Assembly: GCF_042186555.1 (NCBI RefSeq)
Contig: NC_133325.1
Span: forward strand, 92,355,303-92,419,302
DNA: 64,000 bases
Reading direction: 5' to 3'
Origin: Aquarana catesbeiana
Taxonomy: Eukaryota; Chordata; Amphibia; Anura; Ranidae
Part shown: piece by piece, positions 25,002 to 35,802 of the stretch
How the letters are laid out: each line of letters starts with the position of its first letter
How positions within the stretch are numbered: position 1 is the first letter of the stretch
Position numbers and translations under genes: made by a program
The notes under the pieces: model-generated
Told to the model about the DNA's origin: nothing
What the model saw: only the letters and a program-made list of their open reading frames with translations
Database searches by the model: none

Positions 25002-25400
25002 AACATAGAGGCACTTCCTCCCAGCTTTAACCGGGGCTCCCTGAGCGTGTTGAAGAAAAAGTGGGAGACTCCGGTTCCTGCTGCTCAGACCGAAGTAAAG
25101 CGCAGTGGCAGTTTTGTGCTGAGGCAAAGGGTCAGCAGTTCTAAGGCGGAAACTGCCCCTGCTGGCCAACCTGAAGGCAGCCCCACCAAAGCCCGCTCGC
25201 CTCTGAAGGAACAAAGTCACTTCCGATACCCCAGTGCCACAGAATTCCATTCTCAGCCCACCGGGGTGGAAAGCATGGAGCAAGAACTGGAGACTGCCAA
25301 GCTGGACACCCCGGAGCCTTCTCCAAAAATTGAAAAGTTCCATGTTCCGATGAACAATCTGAAGATGATGTTTGAGAAAGGTGAAACTGCCAATAATAAG
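25002..25400 (+). CDS. LIMA1: LIMA1 coding exon, N-terminal region and probable alpha-isoform start
   Basis: 399 bases, exactly 133 codons, entering and leaving in phase 0 (TTTTTAG before, GTAAGA after). It includes VLKKKWETP at residues 16-24, matching human VLKKKWENP, and near the end KIEKFHVPMNNLKMMFEKGE, matching the human KIEKYNVPLNRLKMMFEKGE. The middle is poorly conserved, Ser/Glu/Pro-rich and probably disordered. ATG at 25275-25277 (residue 92 of the exon, MEQELETAK) has A at -3 and G at +4 and sits where the short EPLIN-alpha form begins in human (MENCLGE). It is the longest well-matched N-terminal piece and certainly belongs to LIMA1. Confidence 0.96.
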
Positions 25401-27569
25401 GTAAGATTTGAGGGTGGGAGGAAAGTCAACATGTTCGTCTAATTTTAGGCTAACTTTGGTTAAAATTGTTAACACGTGGAAGTACATAAGATGCAGTTTA
25501 GAAACTGTAGCTGGCTGTTTTGCCATTCGAGCAGATCGTAAAGCTTACCATTCATGTTGACTATCTTTTAGAAGATGTAAAATGAGGACCTGCCTAAGCT
25601 ATAAATTTAATTTGTACTCGGTCCCTGGCACTACATAGTTGGCGGCACAGGCAGGTTTACTGGGTGGCAAGCTTTCTTCTTTCTTACAATTGTCTTTTAC
25701 AATGCAATTTGTAAAGTGGTGTTTAGCTTGCAATTGGATCGTATGATATGGGGGCAGCTTAAAATTGCATTTGCTCTGTTCTGCCCTCCTGTCCCTTTTG
25801 CTAGTAGGCAGTCAGTCTGGTGCACCACCAGGCAGTTCAGGGTCAGGTTCAGCTGACAAAGCACTGGTGAGATGATCACTCAGCAATTGTACAAGACACT
25901 GCTGGAGTCCATCAGGAGTTAACACAGCTGTTTGCAGAAGTGTCTGACACTGGGCGGGTGGGGGATGGAGAGCACTATAAGCATTTGCAGAGTGATTCCG
26001 CCATACTATTCCTTGTAACTCTCATACTTGATGCATCTCAAGTTGAGATGTACTAGTGGCCAGTGAACTACAAGCTGCTCAAATGAGTTGAAGCATGAGC
26101 AGAAGATGGCGTGCCAGCTGTCCTGCCTAGTGCATTGGTGGTCACTGTGCCAAGTAGGATTACACCACCTCCGTGACATCTTGCTTCCACCTGGTTAGAA
26201 AACAGACATGTCAGCAGTTTGGAATGAATCAACATGAGTCTGAGCCTCTTGTGAGCAGGAAGCAGCTTGTCTCTGAGCTCACTTTCTCTTCCTATTGTAT
26301 GTTTGGCACCTTCTGTAATGGAGCTCCTGAGTGGAAAAGGTCAGGTGAAACTCTACCCTTAAACTGGGGAGGGGGGGGGGGGGGTAGAGAATGTATATTC
26401 AGACCATATTTGCAGAAAGTTTGGAGAGGACAGTCAACCTTTTTTTATAGGGGTGTAATGTAATTTTGCTTATATTGTACAAGCCCCCAAATAATTGGGT
26501 AGCTTTCAAACCATAAAATGCCTGTCTGTAGGACAGTGGGGAGCCATTGTAGAGCTAAAATGTACAAGGTGTCCATTAATACTGGATGACTTTGTTTCTT
26601 TCAGGGTGAGTTGAATGATTTGGGTGATTTAGATCTATGGCACTTTCAGACACTGCTGTCCCTGGCTCATTTGAGAAATTATGATGGAAATGGGTTGGAA
26701 AAACCTTGTCTGCTTCACAACCAGCGCTAAAGATTGTCCAGTGCAGTAAATGGTGTCCCATCGGGATATCTTTATAGCTAAAAGATGTTGCTGGCACAGC
26801 ATGTGTGGGTTTTTTTTTTTTTTTTTTGTGTATTCTAAATCAGACGTGTGCTCAGCAGTACCCAAGATAGCAACTGGCTACGCTGACCCCCCTAACGTTT
26901 TACTGGGTTTAAATTGGCTTTAAGACAGGACAAATGTAGTTTTCTCTGACGACAGCTGCCAGTTCTCTTACTGCTTCCCTTTATTGCAAGTACCAAGTTA
27001 TTTGTGCAGTATTAGATTGATTTACTAAAGCTGGACAGTGCAAATTCTGGTGCAGCTCTGTATAACCAATCGCCTTCCAGGTTTTTTTTTTTTTTTATTT
27101 TTTTTGTCAAAGCTTAATTGAACAAGCTGAAGTTAGAAGCAGATTGGCTTCCATGCACAGGTGCACCAGATTTTGCACACTCTAGTTTTAGTAAATCAAC
27201 CCCATTGTGTACAGACTGCTACAATCAGGGTAGAAAAGATGTCTGGCCTTCTGTCTTGGGCCTGCAGTTTGGAACTGGGAAGTGCAAGCCTTGTCTCAGG
27301 AGCTGAACCAGATGTGTGACTCTATGCTGTGTGTATGTATTGGCCTTCAAGTGAAACTATGGGCAGAATATAAAGCCGCTTTAAACCCAAAATGTAATGC
27401 AGCTTGTCAATCAGATCTGGTGGCTGCATTCTTTTTCAAGGCTTTTCTCCTTGGTTTTCATCTGGCCAGTAACATGCCCTCCTGTATTAGTGTGCTACTA
27501 GTTGGGGCTACTTTTTGGACAGCATTATTGTTCATCTGGGAGTGTTGGATGTACTAACAGATTAAAATG

Positions 27570-28309
27570 CACTATATTGCCAAAAGTATTGGGATGCCTG
27601 CCTTTACACGCACATAAACTTTAATTGCAATCTAGTCTTAGTAAGGTTCGGTATTGAGTTGGCCCACCCTTTGCAGCTTCAGCTCTTCTGGGAAGGCTAT
27701 CCACAAGGTTTAGGAGTGTCTATGGAAGTGCTTGACCATTCTTCCAGAAGTGCATTTGTGAGGTCAGGTACCAATGATGTTCTATCAGGTTGAGGTCAGG
27801 ACTCTATGCAGGACAGTCAAGTTCCTCCACCCCAAACTCACTCATCCATGTCTTTTATGGACCTTCCTTTGTGCACTGGTGCACAGCCATGTTGGAATAG
27901 GAAGGGGCCATCGCCAAACTGTTCCCACCAAGTTGGGATCATGAAACTGTCCAAAATGTCTTTGTATACTGACCTTAAGAGCCCAAGCCTTGAAAAACAG
28001 CCCCGCACCATAATCACCCTCCACCAAATGATTTGGACCAGTGCACAAAGCAAGGTCCATAAAGACATGGATGAGGGAGTTTGGGGTGGAGGAACTTAAA
28101 TGGCCTTACCTTAACATGATAGAACATCAGTGCCTGACCTCACAAATGCGCTTCTGGAAGAATGGTCAAACATTCCCATAGACGCATGCCTAAATCTTGT
28201 GAAAGCGTTGAAGCGGTTATAGCTGCAAAGGGTGGGCCAACGCAATATTGAATCCTACGGGCGAAGACTGGTATGCCATTAAAGTTTAAATACTTTTGAC
28301 AATATAGTG
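27570..28309. mobile_element. Tc1-derived foldback element
   Basis: The ends CACTATATTGCCAAAAGTAT and, inverted, CACTATATTGTCAAAAGTAT are terminal repeats of a Tc1-like transposon. The right half on the + strand (28030-28270) reads as decayed C-terminal Tc1 transposase: HKARSIKTWMREFGVEE, then ALLEEWSNIPIDACLNLVKA, then VIAAKGGPTQY, in broken frames. The left half carries the same region on the minus strand, at about 27570-28030, so the two face each other. The N-terminal and catalytic part is gone. A TA remains on the right side (28310-28311); the left flank reads TG. Confidence 0.85.
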
Positions 28310-28311
28310 TA

Positions 28312-28480
28312 CTTGGGCTGGCCATACGCAGTTCGAAACTCTGCTGGTTCAGCAGAAACCAGCCAAGATTCAAAGGCAGGCTGAATGTACAAAGTTTACT
28401 GATCAACTTGGGTACAACCAGCCCGGCGGATCTTGTGCTTATCGCTAGCGGCTGCTATAATCATTCTCCCGGCGGAATAA
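28312..28480. repeat. Dispersed 'CCAGTTCAGCAGAGACCAGC' family copy
   Basis: TTGGGCTGGCCATACGCAGT, GCTGGTTCAGCAGAAACCAG, ACTTGGGTACAACCAGCCCG and GCTAGCGGCTGCTATAATCA in order. It abuts the right end of the Tc1 foldback. Confidence 0.6.
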
Positions 28481-28660
28481 AATGTATGCAACTATCACAT
28501 TTAAAAATTGCTGCAATAGGTTTGCTTTTGGGCTTAATACCACTTTAAGATGTGTGATGCAGAGTGACTAGCCTCGACACAGCAGTTTTTTGTTGAGTCC
28601 CCGCTAACTTATTACCAGTTTTGATCCTGCCAATAGATCCACTTCCTTTTAATAGGGTGA

Positions 28661-29160
28661 NNNNNNNNNNNNNNNNNNNNNNNNNNNNNNNNNNNNNNNN
28701 NNNNNNNNNNNNNNNNNNNNNNNNNNNNNNNNNNNNNNNNNNNNNNNNNNNNNNNNNNNNNNNNNNNNNNNNNNNNNNNNNNNNNNNNNNNNNNNNNNNN
28801 NNNNNNNNNNNNNNNNNNNNNNNNNNNNNNNNNNNNNNNNNNNNNNNNNNNNNNNNNNNNNNNNNNNNNNNNNNNNNNNNNNNNNNNNNNNNNNNNNNNN
28901 NNNNNNNNNNNNNNNNNNNNNNNNNNNNNNNNNNNNNNNNNNNNNNNNNNNNNNNNNNNNNNNNNNNNNNNNNNNNNNNNNNNNNNNNNNNNNNNNNNNN
29001 NNNNNNNNNNNNNNNNNNNNNNNNNNNNNNNNNNNNNNNNNNNNNNNNNNNNNNNNNNNNNNNNNNNNNNNNNNNNNNNNNNNNNNNNNNNNNNNNNNNN
29101 NNNNNNNNNNNNNNNNNNNNNNNNNNNNNNNNNNNNNNNNNNNNNNNNNNNNNNNNNNNN
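28661..29160. other. Assembly gap, 500 N
   Basis: Exactly 500 N, a round figure that suggests a placeholder rather than a measured length. Eight bases after the gap (about 29168-29190) there is a run of about 23 C, a likely cause of the break. ORFs drawn across the gap are meaningless. Confidence 0.99.
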
Positions 29161-29731
29161 ATCTGCTCCCCCCCCCCCCCCCCCCCCCCCCGGAAGGTGG
29201 CAGAGGGGGGGAGGAAGCAAAGAAGCAGAGTGTCCCCCTTTTGGGTGGAGCTCTGCTTTGTTCCTTGCATCCCTGTTCGGCAGTCTCATTGATTTCTGTT
29301 GGGGACCCCATGGGTGCATGGACACAGCTGTTGCTTCCAATATGAGATTGGTGCAGGTGCATGTCAAAAAAAATGCTGGATGTTTTGTACGCTGTGCAAA
29401 ACAATACCATAGACATGAGATGGTAGTTTGGGTGATCTAGCAACAATACTTTTACCAAAAGATCTTTTTATAAACGTGCATGATCCTAGGTCAGTATGAA
29501 TGTTAGCAGTTCCCATCACTCCATTAATGTATTGTGGTTCCTCCCCCCAAGGTTGGCTGGCTTGGGGATTTGTGGTATTATGTTCCAGACACACAGTAGT
29601 TTTCTAATCTGATTGTAAATGTAATTAGCTGGGTTGGGAAATGATCTTCTATGCGTGGGTAGCCTTGCTTGATAATCTTTGGAGGGTTTTTATCATAATT
29701 TTTTCTAATTGCATTTCCTTCCTCTTCAAAG

Positions 29732-29826
29732 CATCCACACCGAGAACCCGGGAAACTTAATGTTGGAAAAACTTGGTTCTGAAAACTACATTTCAGCAGA
29801 GGATTCAGAGTACTCCATCACTGAGG
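29732..29826 (+). CDS. LIMA1: LIMA1 coding exon with frame break
   Basis: 95 bases between CTTCAAAG and GTAAGT. The downstream part reads LGSENYISAEDSEYSITE and exits in phase 1, fitting the next exon; it aligns with human ISENSYSLDDLEIG. Entry in phase 0, required by the preceding exon, instead gives HPHREPGKLNVGKTWF and a TGA. The two frames are joined if one A of the five-A run at about 29766-29770 is extra. The distance from exon start to the SEN motif matches human, so the exon itself looks complete. Sequence error in a homopolymer is the simplest explanation; a true frameshift allele or a missing upstream exon are alternatives. Confidence 0.75.
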
Positions 29827-30331
29827 GTAAGTGCTTCTGCAAAATGACTAGAGTGTGCATGTTTTAAAGTGTTACTAAAGTCAGTTTTTTTCATTTTAAA
29901 AATAACACGTCCATACTTGCCTGCTCTGTGCAGTGGTTTTGCACAGAGCAGCCCAGATCCTCCTTTTCTCTGGTCCCTCACCGACACTCCAGTCAAGTGC
30001 CCCCACAGCAAGCAGCTTATTATGCGGTCACCCTAGCTGAGCCGCCGCACTGTCCAGACACGGAATCGTGGTTCGGCCCTGTTCACTTCTCTCTCCTAAT
30101 TGGCTCACTGACTTTGACAGCAGCGGGAGCCGATGGTGCCACGCTGCTGTCTTGGCCAATGAGGGAGAGTCCCAGGCAGCCGAGTCTCACGTGCAACTTT
30201 GCTGGATCGAGATGGGCTCAGGTAAGCATTAGGTGGGCTGCTGCACACAGGTTTTTTTTATCTTAATGCACAGAATGAATTAAGATTTAAAAAAAAAAAA
30301 AAAAAACTGACTTTTACAACCACTTTCAGGC

Positions 30332-30362
<31 letters not shown>

Positions 30363-30493
30363 AGACAAGCCTCTGGTTTGCATGTCCAACTTCCCCCAGT
30401 AATTATTGAATTGTAGAGGCTTCCAGATTCCATCTTGAAGCATCTGCCAATTTGTAGAGTGTATGTTAAAACAAGTGAAGCTGTTAGAAAATG

Positions 30494-31236
30494 TACAGAT
30501 CAGCCATAACTTTATGACCACTGACAGGTAAAGTGAATAACATTGATTATGTTACAATGGCATCTGAAAGTCGAACCATTTTAGGCAGCAAGGAACCTTT
30601 CTCCCAGAAGGTGATGTGTTGAAAGCAGATAAGAATGGGCATCTCAGTTTTGTATGGGGCTGTGTAGCTGCTGACTGATCAGTGTGCCCATGCTGACCTG
30701 TGTGCACAGTCATAAGCGCCTACAATGGGCATGTGGGCCTTAAAACTGGACAACGGGAGTAATGGAAGAAGGTGGCCTGGCTCACGGTTTTTTCTTTTTA
30801 AATCATGTGGATGGCCGTGTTTGTGTTCCCTGCTTACCTGGGGAGGAGATGACACCAGAATGCAGTATGGGAAGAAGGCAAGCTGGTGGAGGCAGTGTGA
30901 TGCTTTTGGGCAACATTCTGCTGGAAAACCTTGGCTTTGCCATTCATGTGGATGTTACTTTGACACGTATCATTGTTGCTGACCAAGTTCTCCAGATCTC
31001 AATCTAATCGAGCATCTATGGGGATTGTGCTAGAAAAAACAAGTGCTTCATGGAGGCAACACCTCGCAACTTGCAGGATCTGCTACTGACAACTTGGTGC
31101 CAGATACCACAGCATACCTTTTAGCGGTCTAGTTGGAGTTCATGTCTTGACTAGTCAGTGCCCTTTTTTGGTGGCAAAGGGGGGAACTATTCAATATTAG
31201 GTGGGGTGGGTCATAAAGTTATGGTTGATCAGCTTA
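30494..31236 (+). mobile_element. Internally deleted Tc1-like transposon
   Basis: The terminal repeats are CAGATCAGCCATAACTTTAT on the left and, inverted, AGCTGATCAACCATAACTTT on the right, each preceded or followed by TA. Between them the + strand retains pieces of transposase. From 30780 the frame reads FLNHVDGRVCVPCLPGEEM and then MGRRQAGGGSVML and IHVDVTLTRIIVADQV, matching the catalytic-region neighbourhood of Tc1 transposases. Before and after, most of the about 1.4-kb consensus is missing and stops are present. It is non-functional. Confidence 0.88.
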
Positions 31237-31444
31237 CATTATAGGAACCGAACCCATTCATCTCTATCCCTCAGCATGAACTGTTCTCCAGGTATAAGTA
31301 ATAGTGCGTTTACTACCTGCCTGCGAGATTTTGTATTCTGATCAGGGAGGAGTCAGAATCGGGGGGAATGAACAAACCATTTTCTACTTTTGTCTATCAT
31401 CCAGAAAAAATGTACACATTGGGGGGGGGGGGGGACTACTAAAA

Positions 31445-31660
31445 CTAAATATATTGAAAATCTGCCAGTTCAGCAGTGCCAATCCTGACGTGATTATAAG
31501 TGAGCAGCTTGGGTAAAACCAGCCTCTTACAATCGATCAACTTGGTACACTTAGCCTGCCTATTAACGGTTCGGATCTCGACCATTTCCTGCTAAACCTG
31601 CCGTGCTTCAAAGAGTGTATGGCCCGGCTGGTCATGCTATGGCCAGCTAAGTCTAAATCT
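31445..31660. repeat. Dispersed 'CCAGTTCAGCAGAGACCAGC' family copy
   Basis: CTGCCAGTTCAGCAGTGCCA, GAGCAGCTTGGGTAAAACCA, GGTACACTTAGCCTGCCTAT and a terminal TGGCCAGCTAAG. It follows a G run at about 31420-31433. Confidence 0.55.
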
Positions 31661-32253
31661 GCTAATCTAACCCCCCCCCTTAGGACTGACAATGCTGCTG
31701 TCCAAAGGTGGGCTCTGTTTGCTCCTTCATCCAGAGTGTAGGCAAGCGAACACAGGGTGTCGCTGGCAAAATCACCAGATGAAAGGGGGTGGGGGAAATC
31801 CTAAAATAAAACGAATGCAACTTGCCCAATTGCTAGATTATGGTGGCTGCAATAGATTACAATTAGAAGCACACATTGATAGAGCAACCAATCAGATGTG
31901 GACAGATTGGCTTTTACCTTATCTCCTCCCAAAACCACGCCCCCTTTAATGCGTTTTCACCTGGCTTAATAAAAAAAGCTGATTGAAAAAGCTGATTGAG
32001 CCTGAAAGCCGGTGAAACGCGTAAGCAGAGTGTGGTCTTAAAAACAAATGTCTTAAGAGATCTGTAGTCAATCTGTCATATCTGACCAGGTGGTCTGCCA
32101 GTTTGCTTTCTGTGGGTTTTTTTATTATTTTTTCAAAGCTTGTATTGTCAGGCTTGATGAATAGTTAATCTGTGTACATGGGGCAACTATTTTTGCTTCA
32201 TTGTTACCTTTGTGCTGATAACCATTATGTCTTGTAGATTGGTAGGTGTAAAC

Positions 32254-33071
32254 CAGGGGTGCCCAGCCAGTGGCCCAGGAGCCACATGTGGCCCACGAAG
32301 CCCTCTGATGTGGCCCGTGACCTCCTTCTCTGGGATGGCTGGTTGGCCAAGATCATGGATTCCCAACCTGCCATTCCAGAGCATCAGTGTTGTGAATGAA
32401 GCTGGCAGTAGAGAAAGCAAGTGGCTGTGGAGCAGAGCTACGTAAGACTATGCTTCCTGTATAGCACTGCCTCCTGTCACAGGCGGAGTAATACCAAGTG
32501 CACACTTCCATTCATGCTGGCCTAGGCAGACTGTTATTAAAAGTAAGTTTAATACTAAAACCGTGTATATATGAGCATATCTGTTCTGTAGTGGTTACTG
32601 GGCTGCTTTCAAACTGATCCACAGGTGCGGTGCACCTACAGGTTACCTGCACTGAGCCATAGACTTCTGTCCCGTACCTGTGGATTTGGTGCACTTTCAG
32701 AAAGTGTACTATACATACAGGATATAATGGAAGTCTATGACAAAGTGCAGCTAACCTACAGGAAAGCCACAACTGCACTGCTCTACACCCGCAGTGTGGG
32801 TAAACCACAGTGCATCATTCTGATGGACTCGTGTCTGTTTTACACCCGCCTACCTCCAATACATTACACCAAAAAAAAACCAGAAGGGGATCCGTCCCCT
32901 TCCATCTGATCAGATTCTGGGGGCCCATAGAGTACAGTGGGCTGTGTCCGTGTCGGCTTTGCATATGCAGCGTAGACACAGACCTGTCATCCACCTATTC
33001 CACTCGTGGTGCTCGACCAGTTACCAGGTCAGTTAAGTGGCCCTTGCTCTTCCAAAAGATGGGCACCCCTG
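32254..33071. mobile_element. hAT-like element, 818 bp, carrying other repeats
   Basis: The ends are CAGGGGTGCCCAGCCAGTGG and, inverted, CAGGGGTGCCCATCTTTTGG. The first 12 bases are identical, and CAGGGGTGCCCA is a typical hAT terminus. Candidate 8-bp flanks are GTGTAAAC and GTGTTAGA, matching in the first four and in one further base only. The interior at about 32620-32810 is a separate palindromic repeat (GTGCACCTACAGGTTACCTG against AGCTAACCTACAGG). No transposase. Confidence 0.75.
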
Positions 33072-33934
33072 GTGTTAGACCATCTGATCTGTGCTGCCTA
33101 GGCTAGGATCTGGCCGAGCCTTTTGTTTTGTTCATGGCAAATGCCCAGTTCAGAATATTTATGCTGACCTGTCATGCATGTATTGAGTATAGGGTTCATT
33201 GTGAGTAGCTGATTATCGCTTTCAAACAGTGTTTTTAGAATACAAGATGCTCCAAAGGGTGACATTTTCTTCAGTCCTCCCTGGGTGAGAACATTTTTTA
33301 TACCTAAAAGATTTGCTAATATAAAGAGGAGACAATGGCTTTTTTTTTTTTTTTTACCCTAGGGGGCTTGGCATTTTTCTTCAGGTCACCACAGGTTAGA
33401 AAAAACAAATGCACTTTTGCTTTTAGGTGTTTCCATTTTAATTGCAGAGTAAATATTAATCCTGAATATTTGTAGCAGTTTTGGTTGCTGGGTAACTGGT
33501 TTTAATTAAGACTATGTTCTTTGCATAGGGCCATTACTTCTAAGAGGGCCATTAAGGCAGCTGCCTGAGGCGGCACTGATGGCCAGGGCATCCACACATA
33601 CTCTGGTCTGTAGCACTGTTTAGCAAGGCTCCCTGCCTAGCCGACTGTGGTGCCTCAGTGGCTTAGCTCGTGAAATTGCAGCCTTGGCATGAGTTACTGG
33701 AGCGGACAGATCACACCGGTAGCAATGACCTGAGGTGACCACTTTGGCAAAAACTGCCTTTTCAAATATCTGCCTGCTCCAGTCTTTGCAGCATCATTGG
33801 TCAAAGATCGGTACTGAATAAGGTTGTCGGATAATTCCAAGAATATTGTGTACTTGGGTTTCTCATTTGTAGATGTACTACTGCATTGCTAATCTTCTTT
33901 TTCCAGCAGTAATCCTGTGCTATTTCTATTTTAG

Positions 33935-34085
33935 GTGGTTCTCCTGAAAGCAGCCCCAGTAAACTCTCCTCTCAGAAAAGCTTAGAAATTTCTCATGTCC
34001 TGGAGAGCACTCTTCTTCTTTAAAAGAAAGGATGGCCAAGTATCAAGCTGCTCTGACCAAGCAATCCAAGCCTGTCTCACCCACG
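33935..34085 (+). CDS. LIMA1: LIMA1 coding exon (KERMAKYQAA) with frame break
   Basis: 151 bases between CTATTTTAG and GTATGT. It enters in phase 1 reading GGSPESSPSKLSSQKSLEIS and HVLEST, then hits TAA within the CTT-repeat at about 34011-34024. In another frame it continues SSLKERMAKYQAALTKQSKP and VSPT, matching human SIKDRMAKYQAAVSKQS, and exits in phase 0 as the next exon needs. One missing base (or two extra) in ACTCTTCTTCTTTAAAAG explains the break. Correct splice sites and strong similarity on both sides argue for a sequence error in a short tandem repeat rather than loss of function. Confidence 0.8.
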
Positions 34086-34150
34086 GTATGTCTGATCTTT
34101 TTGAAAAATAGAACTAGGTTCTCAGAGGTGATTGTTGTGCAGTGTGTAAA

Positions 34151-34488
34151 TTAGGCCCCTTTTACACGGAAGACTGTTTTGATCAGCAGGGGATCTGTCT
34201 TGCGATCCTCCGCTGATCAAAGCTCAGCAGGTGGATAATCGGTTCGTGTCCGCTTAGTTTCTACAGAGCGGAGACTGCCTGTTCGATGGGTGGCTGGGTG
34301 TAAACTTACTCCACTTACTCCGTTTTCCACCCGTCTACCTCTGATCTACCTACATGGAGGATTATATCAAACTGGAGGTAGGTGTAAACTGACATATGTC
34401 TACACCCACCGGTCAATAGGGGTGAATGGACTGCTTGGGGGGGGGAACAGGCAGACCTGTTTGGAACAGTCATGTGAAAGGGGCCTTG
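34151..34488. mobile_element. MITE with TAGGCCCCTTTTACAC ends
   Basis: The left end TAGGCCCCTTTTACAC is inverted at the right end, CATGTGAAAGGGGCCTT. The interior includes ACGGAAGACTGTTTTGATCA and a G run at about 34436-34444. About 338 bp, no meaningful ORF. It lies 20 bases from the next palindrome. Confidence 0.75.
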
Positions 34489-34507
34489 GACTGATGCAGA
34501 TCACAGA

Positions 34508-34708
34508 AGAAATGGTTGGCACTTGGGATGGCATCAGTCTTCCTTATTGAAACCGCATCTATTATAGCTATAAAACAGCCAATGCATTTCAGCCGTCAGG
34601 CCGTAGTCATAAGGCCTGATGGTTGAAATGCATTAGCTGTTTTACAGCTATTATGAATGCTTTTTCAATAAAGGAAGACTGATGCTATCCCGAGTACCAA
34701 CCATTTCT
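34508..34708. repeat. Near-perfect 200-bp palindrome
   Basis: AGAAATGGTTGGCACTTGGG at the left faces CCGAGTACCAACCATTTCT at the right. The arms continue through CATCAGTCTTCCTTATTGAA against TTCAATAAAGGAAGACTGAT to an apex near 34604-34612 (CAGGCC-GTAGTCATA-AGGCCTG). Arms of about 95 bp have few mismatches, so this copy may be fairly young. Confidence 0.88.
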
Positions 34709-35802
34709 CCTGCCATCTGTTATATAGAGGAATCGGTGGTCTGAGGACCGGGCGGAGCTGTAATGTTGGAAGGTAGTAGCACCTTTACTGGTTTCTGGTA
34801 CTGTGACATTAGAATAGGAAATTGAGAACTTCTATGTTAAATTCCTCCTTACACTTTTGCTTCTGGGTTATGAATTAGGTGATCTGATGCACTTTGAGAA
34901 TCTGCAGCTCCTGTTAGATCCACATCAGCCTTAGCAGTGAGTTGCCCCTTGACCAGTCGCCTTGCTCCTAAATGGGGGGGGGGGGGGGGGGGGGCAGAAC
35001 TAGGCCTCATAAACATTGGCACTGTCAAACCTGCATTTATGTATTTTGGACTACCTTTCTAAATGCAGGTAATGTTTAAATTGTACTAAACGCACAAAGG
35101 TGATTTGGGAAGCATAACAGTTGACTATTCTTCCGGATAGAGAAGCCCTGCTTTTAGACAAGTGAAATGCAAGCGCACAAGTGTGAATGTAGCCTTACTA
35201 AGACATTGCTACTGAGTGTCCTGTATTCCTCTTCTTGCAGTACTCCAGAAATGTTTAACCCACAATTGGACCCTTTCCCAAAAAAGACTCTTCCCAGGCA
35301 TCCCAGTGGCTGTCCTATGTATTCCCGGTTTTCTGGTACATCTGTGGTCTCTGCAATCTATTGGACATCTAGGCTTACCTTTAAATTTGGTTACACTCTG
35401 CAGCTTTGTGTATGGAGTGACTGCACACTGGCTTATTATTTTGGGCCTCATGTATGAAATGTCATGTAGTAGAGCTTTCTTTAGACTTCTAGCAGTTAAT
35501 CTACGTCCCCCCATTGTTACTAAGGAAGGATAAGACATGAAAAATCTGAATTGGTTGCAAGGGGAGAAATTGACTGATCCTCCCCAGTGTTCTGTGCATG
35601 CTTATCTCAAGTATTATAAGCCCTCTTGATTACAGTGTACTGAATGGCAATTTTTTTGGTTTCATTTAATAAGCGAGGTTTGCCCTTTCTGTTGTAACTA
35701 ATTTTGTACTTAATAAAGTTAAAGTATAAGCCCTCCCCTTTTCACCTCTGGACTCAAAGTCCCTCAATGGAGAGTGGAAGTGTTCCAAGTCTAACACTTC
35801 AT

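Larger units (their letters stand above)
25401..29731 (+). other. LIMA1: LIMA1 intron containing the assembly gap
   Basis: Donor GTAAGA at 25401, acceptor AG at 29730-29731. It holds a G run near 26370, T runs, the Tc1-derived foldback (27570-28309), a dispersed repeat at 28312-28480, and 500 N at 28661-29160. At 25.5-27.5 kb I see nothing recognisable. An exon hidden in the gap cannot be excluded, but the flanking exons align with adjacent parts of human LIMA1, so none is required. Confidence 0.75.
29827..33934 (+). other. LIMA1: LIMA1 intron, 4.1 kb
   Basis: Donor GTAAGT at 29827, acceptor TTTTAG at 33934. It contains an internally deleted Tc1-like element (30494-31236), a dispersed repeat (31445-31660), a hAT-like element (32254-33071), A and T runs at 30.29-30.36 kb, and a short direct repeat AAAAGCTGATTGA near 31975-32000. 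The first 200 bases have a CCAGTCAAGTGCC-type GC-rich stretch that may be another MITE. I see nothing in 33.1-33.9 kb. Confidence 0.75.

Noticed and set aside
28545..29458. ORFs of over 220 codons on both strands
   Set aside because: Most of their length is the N gap and a C homopolymer.
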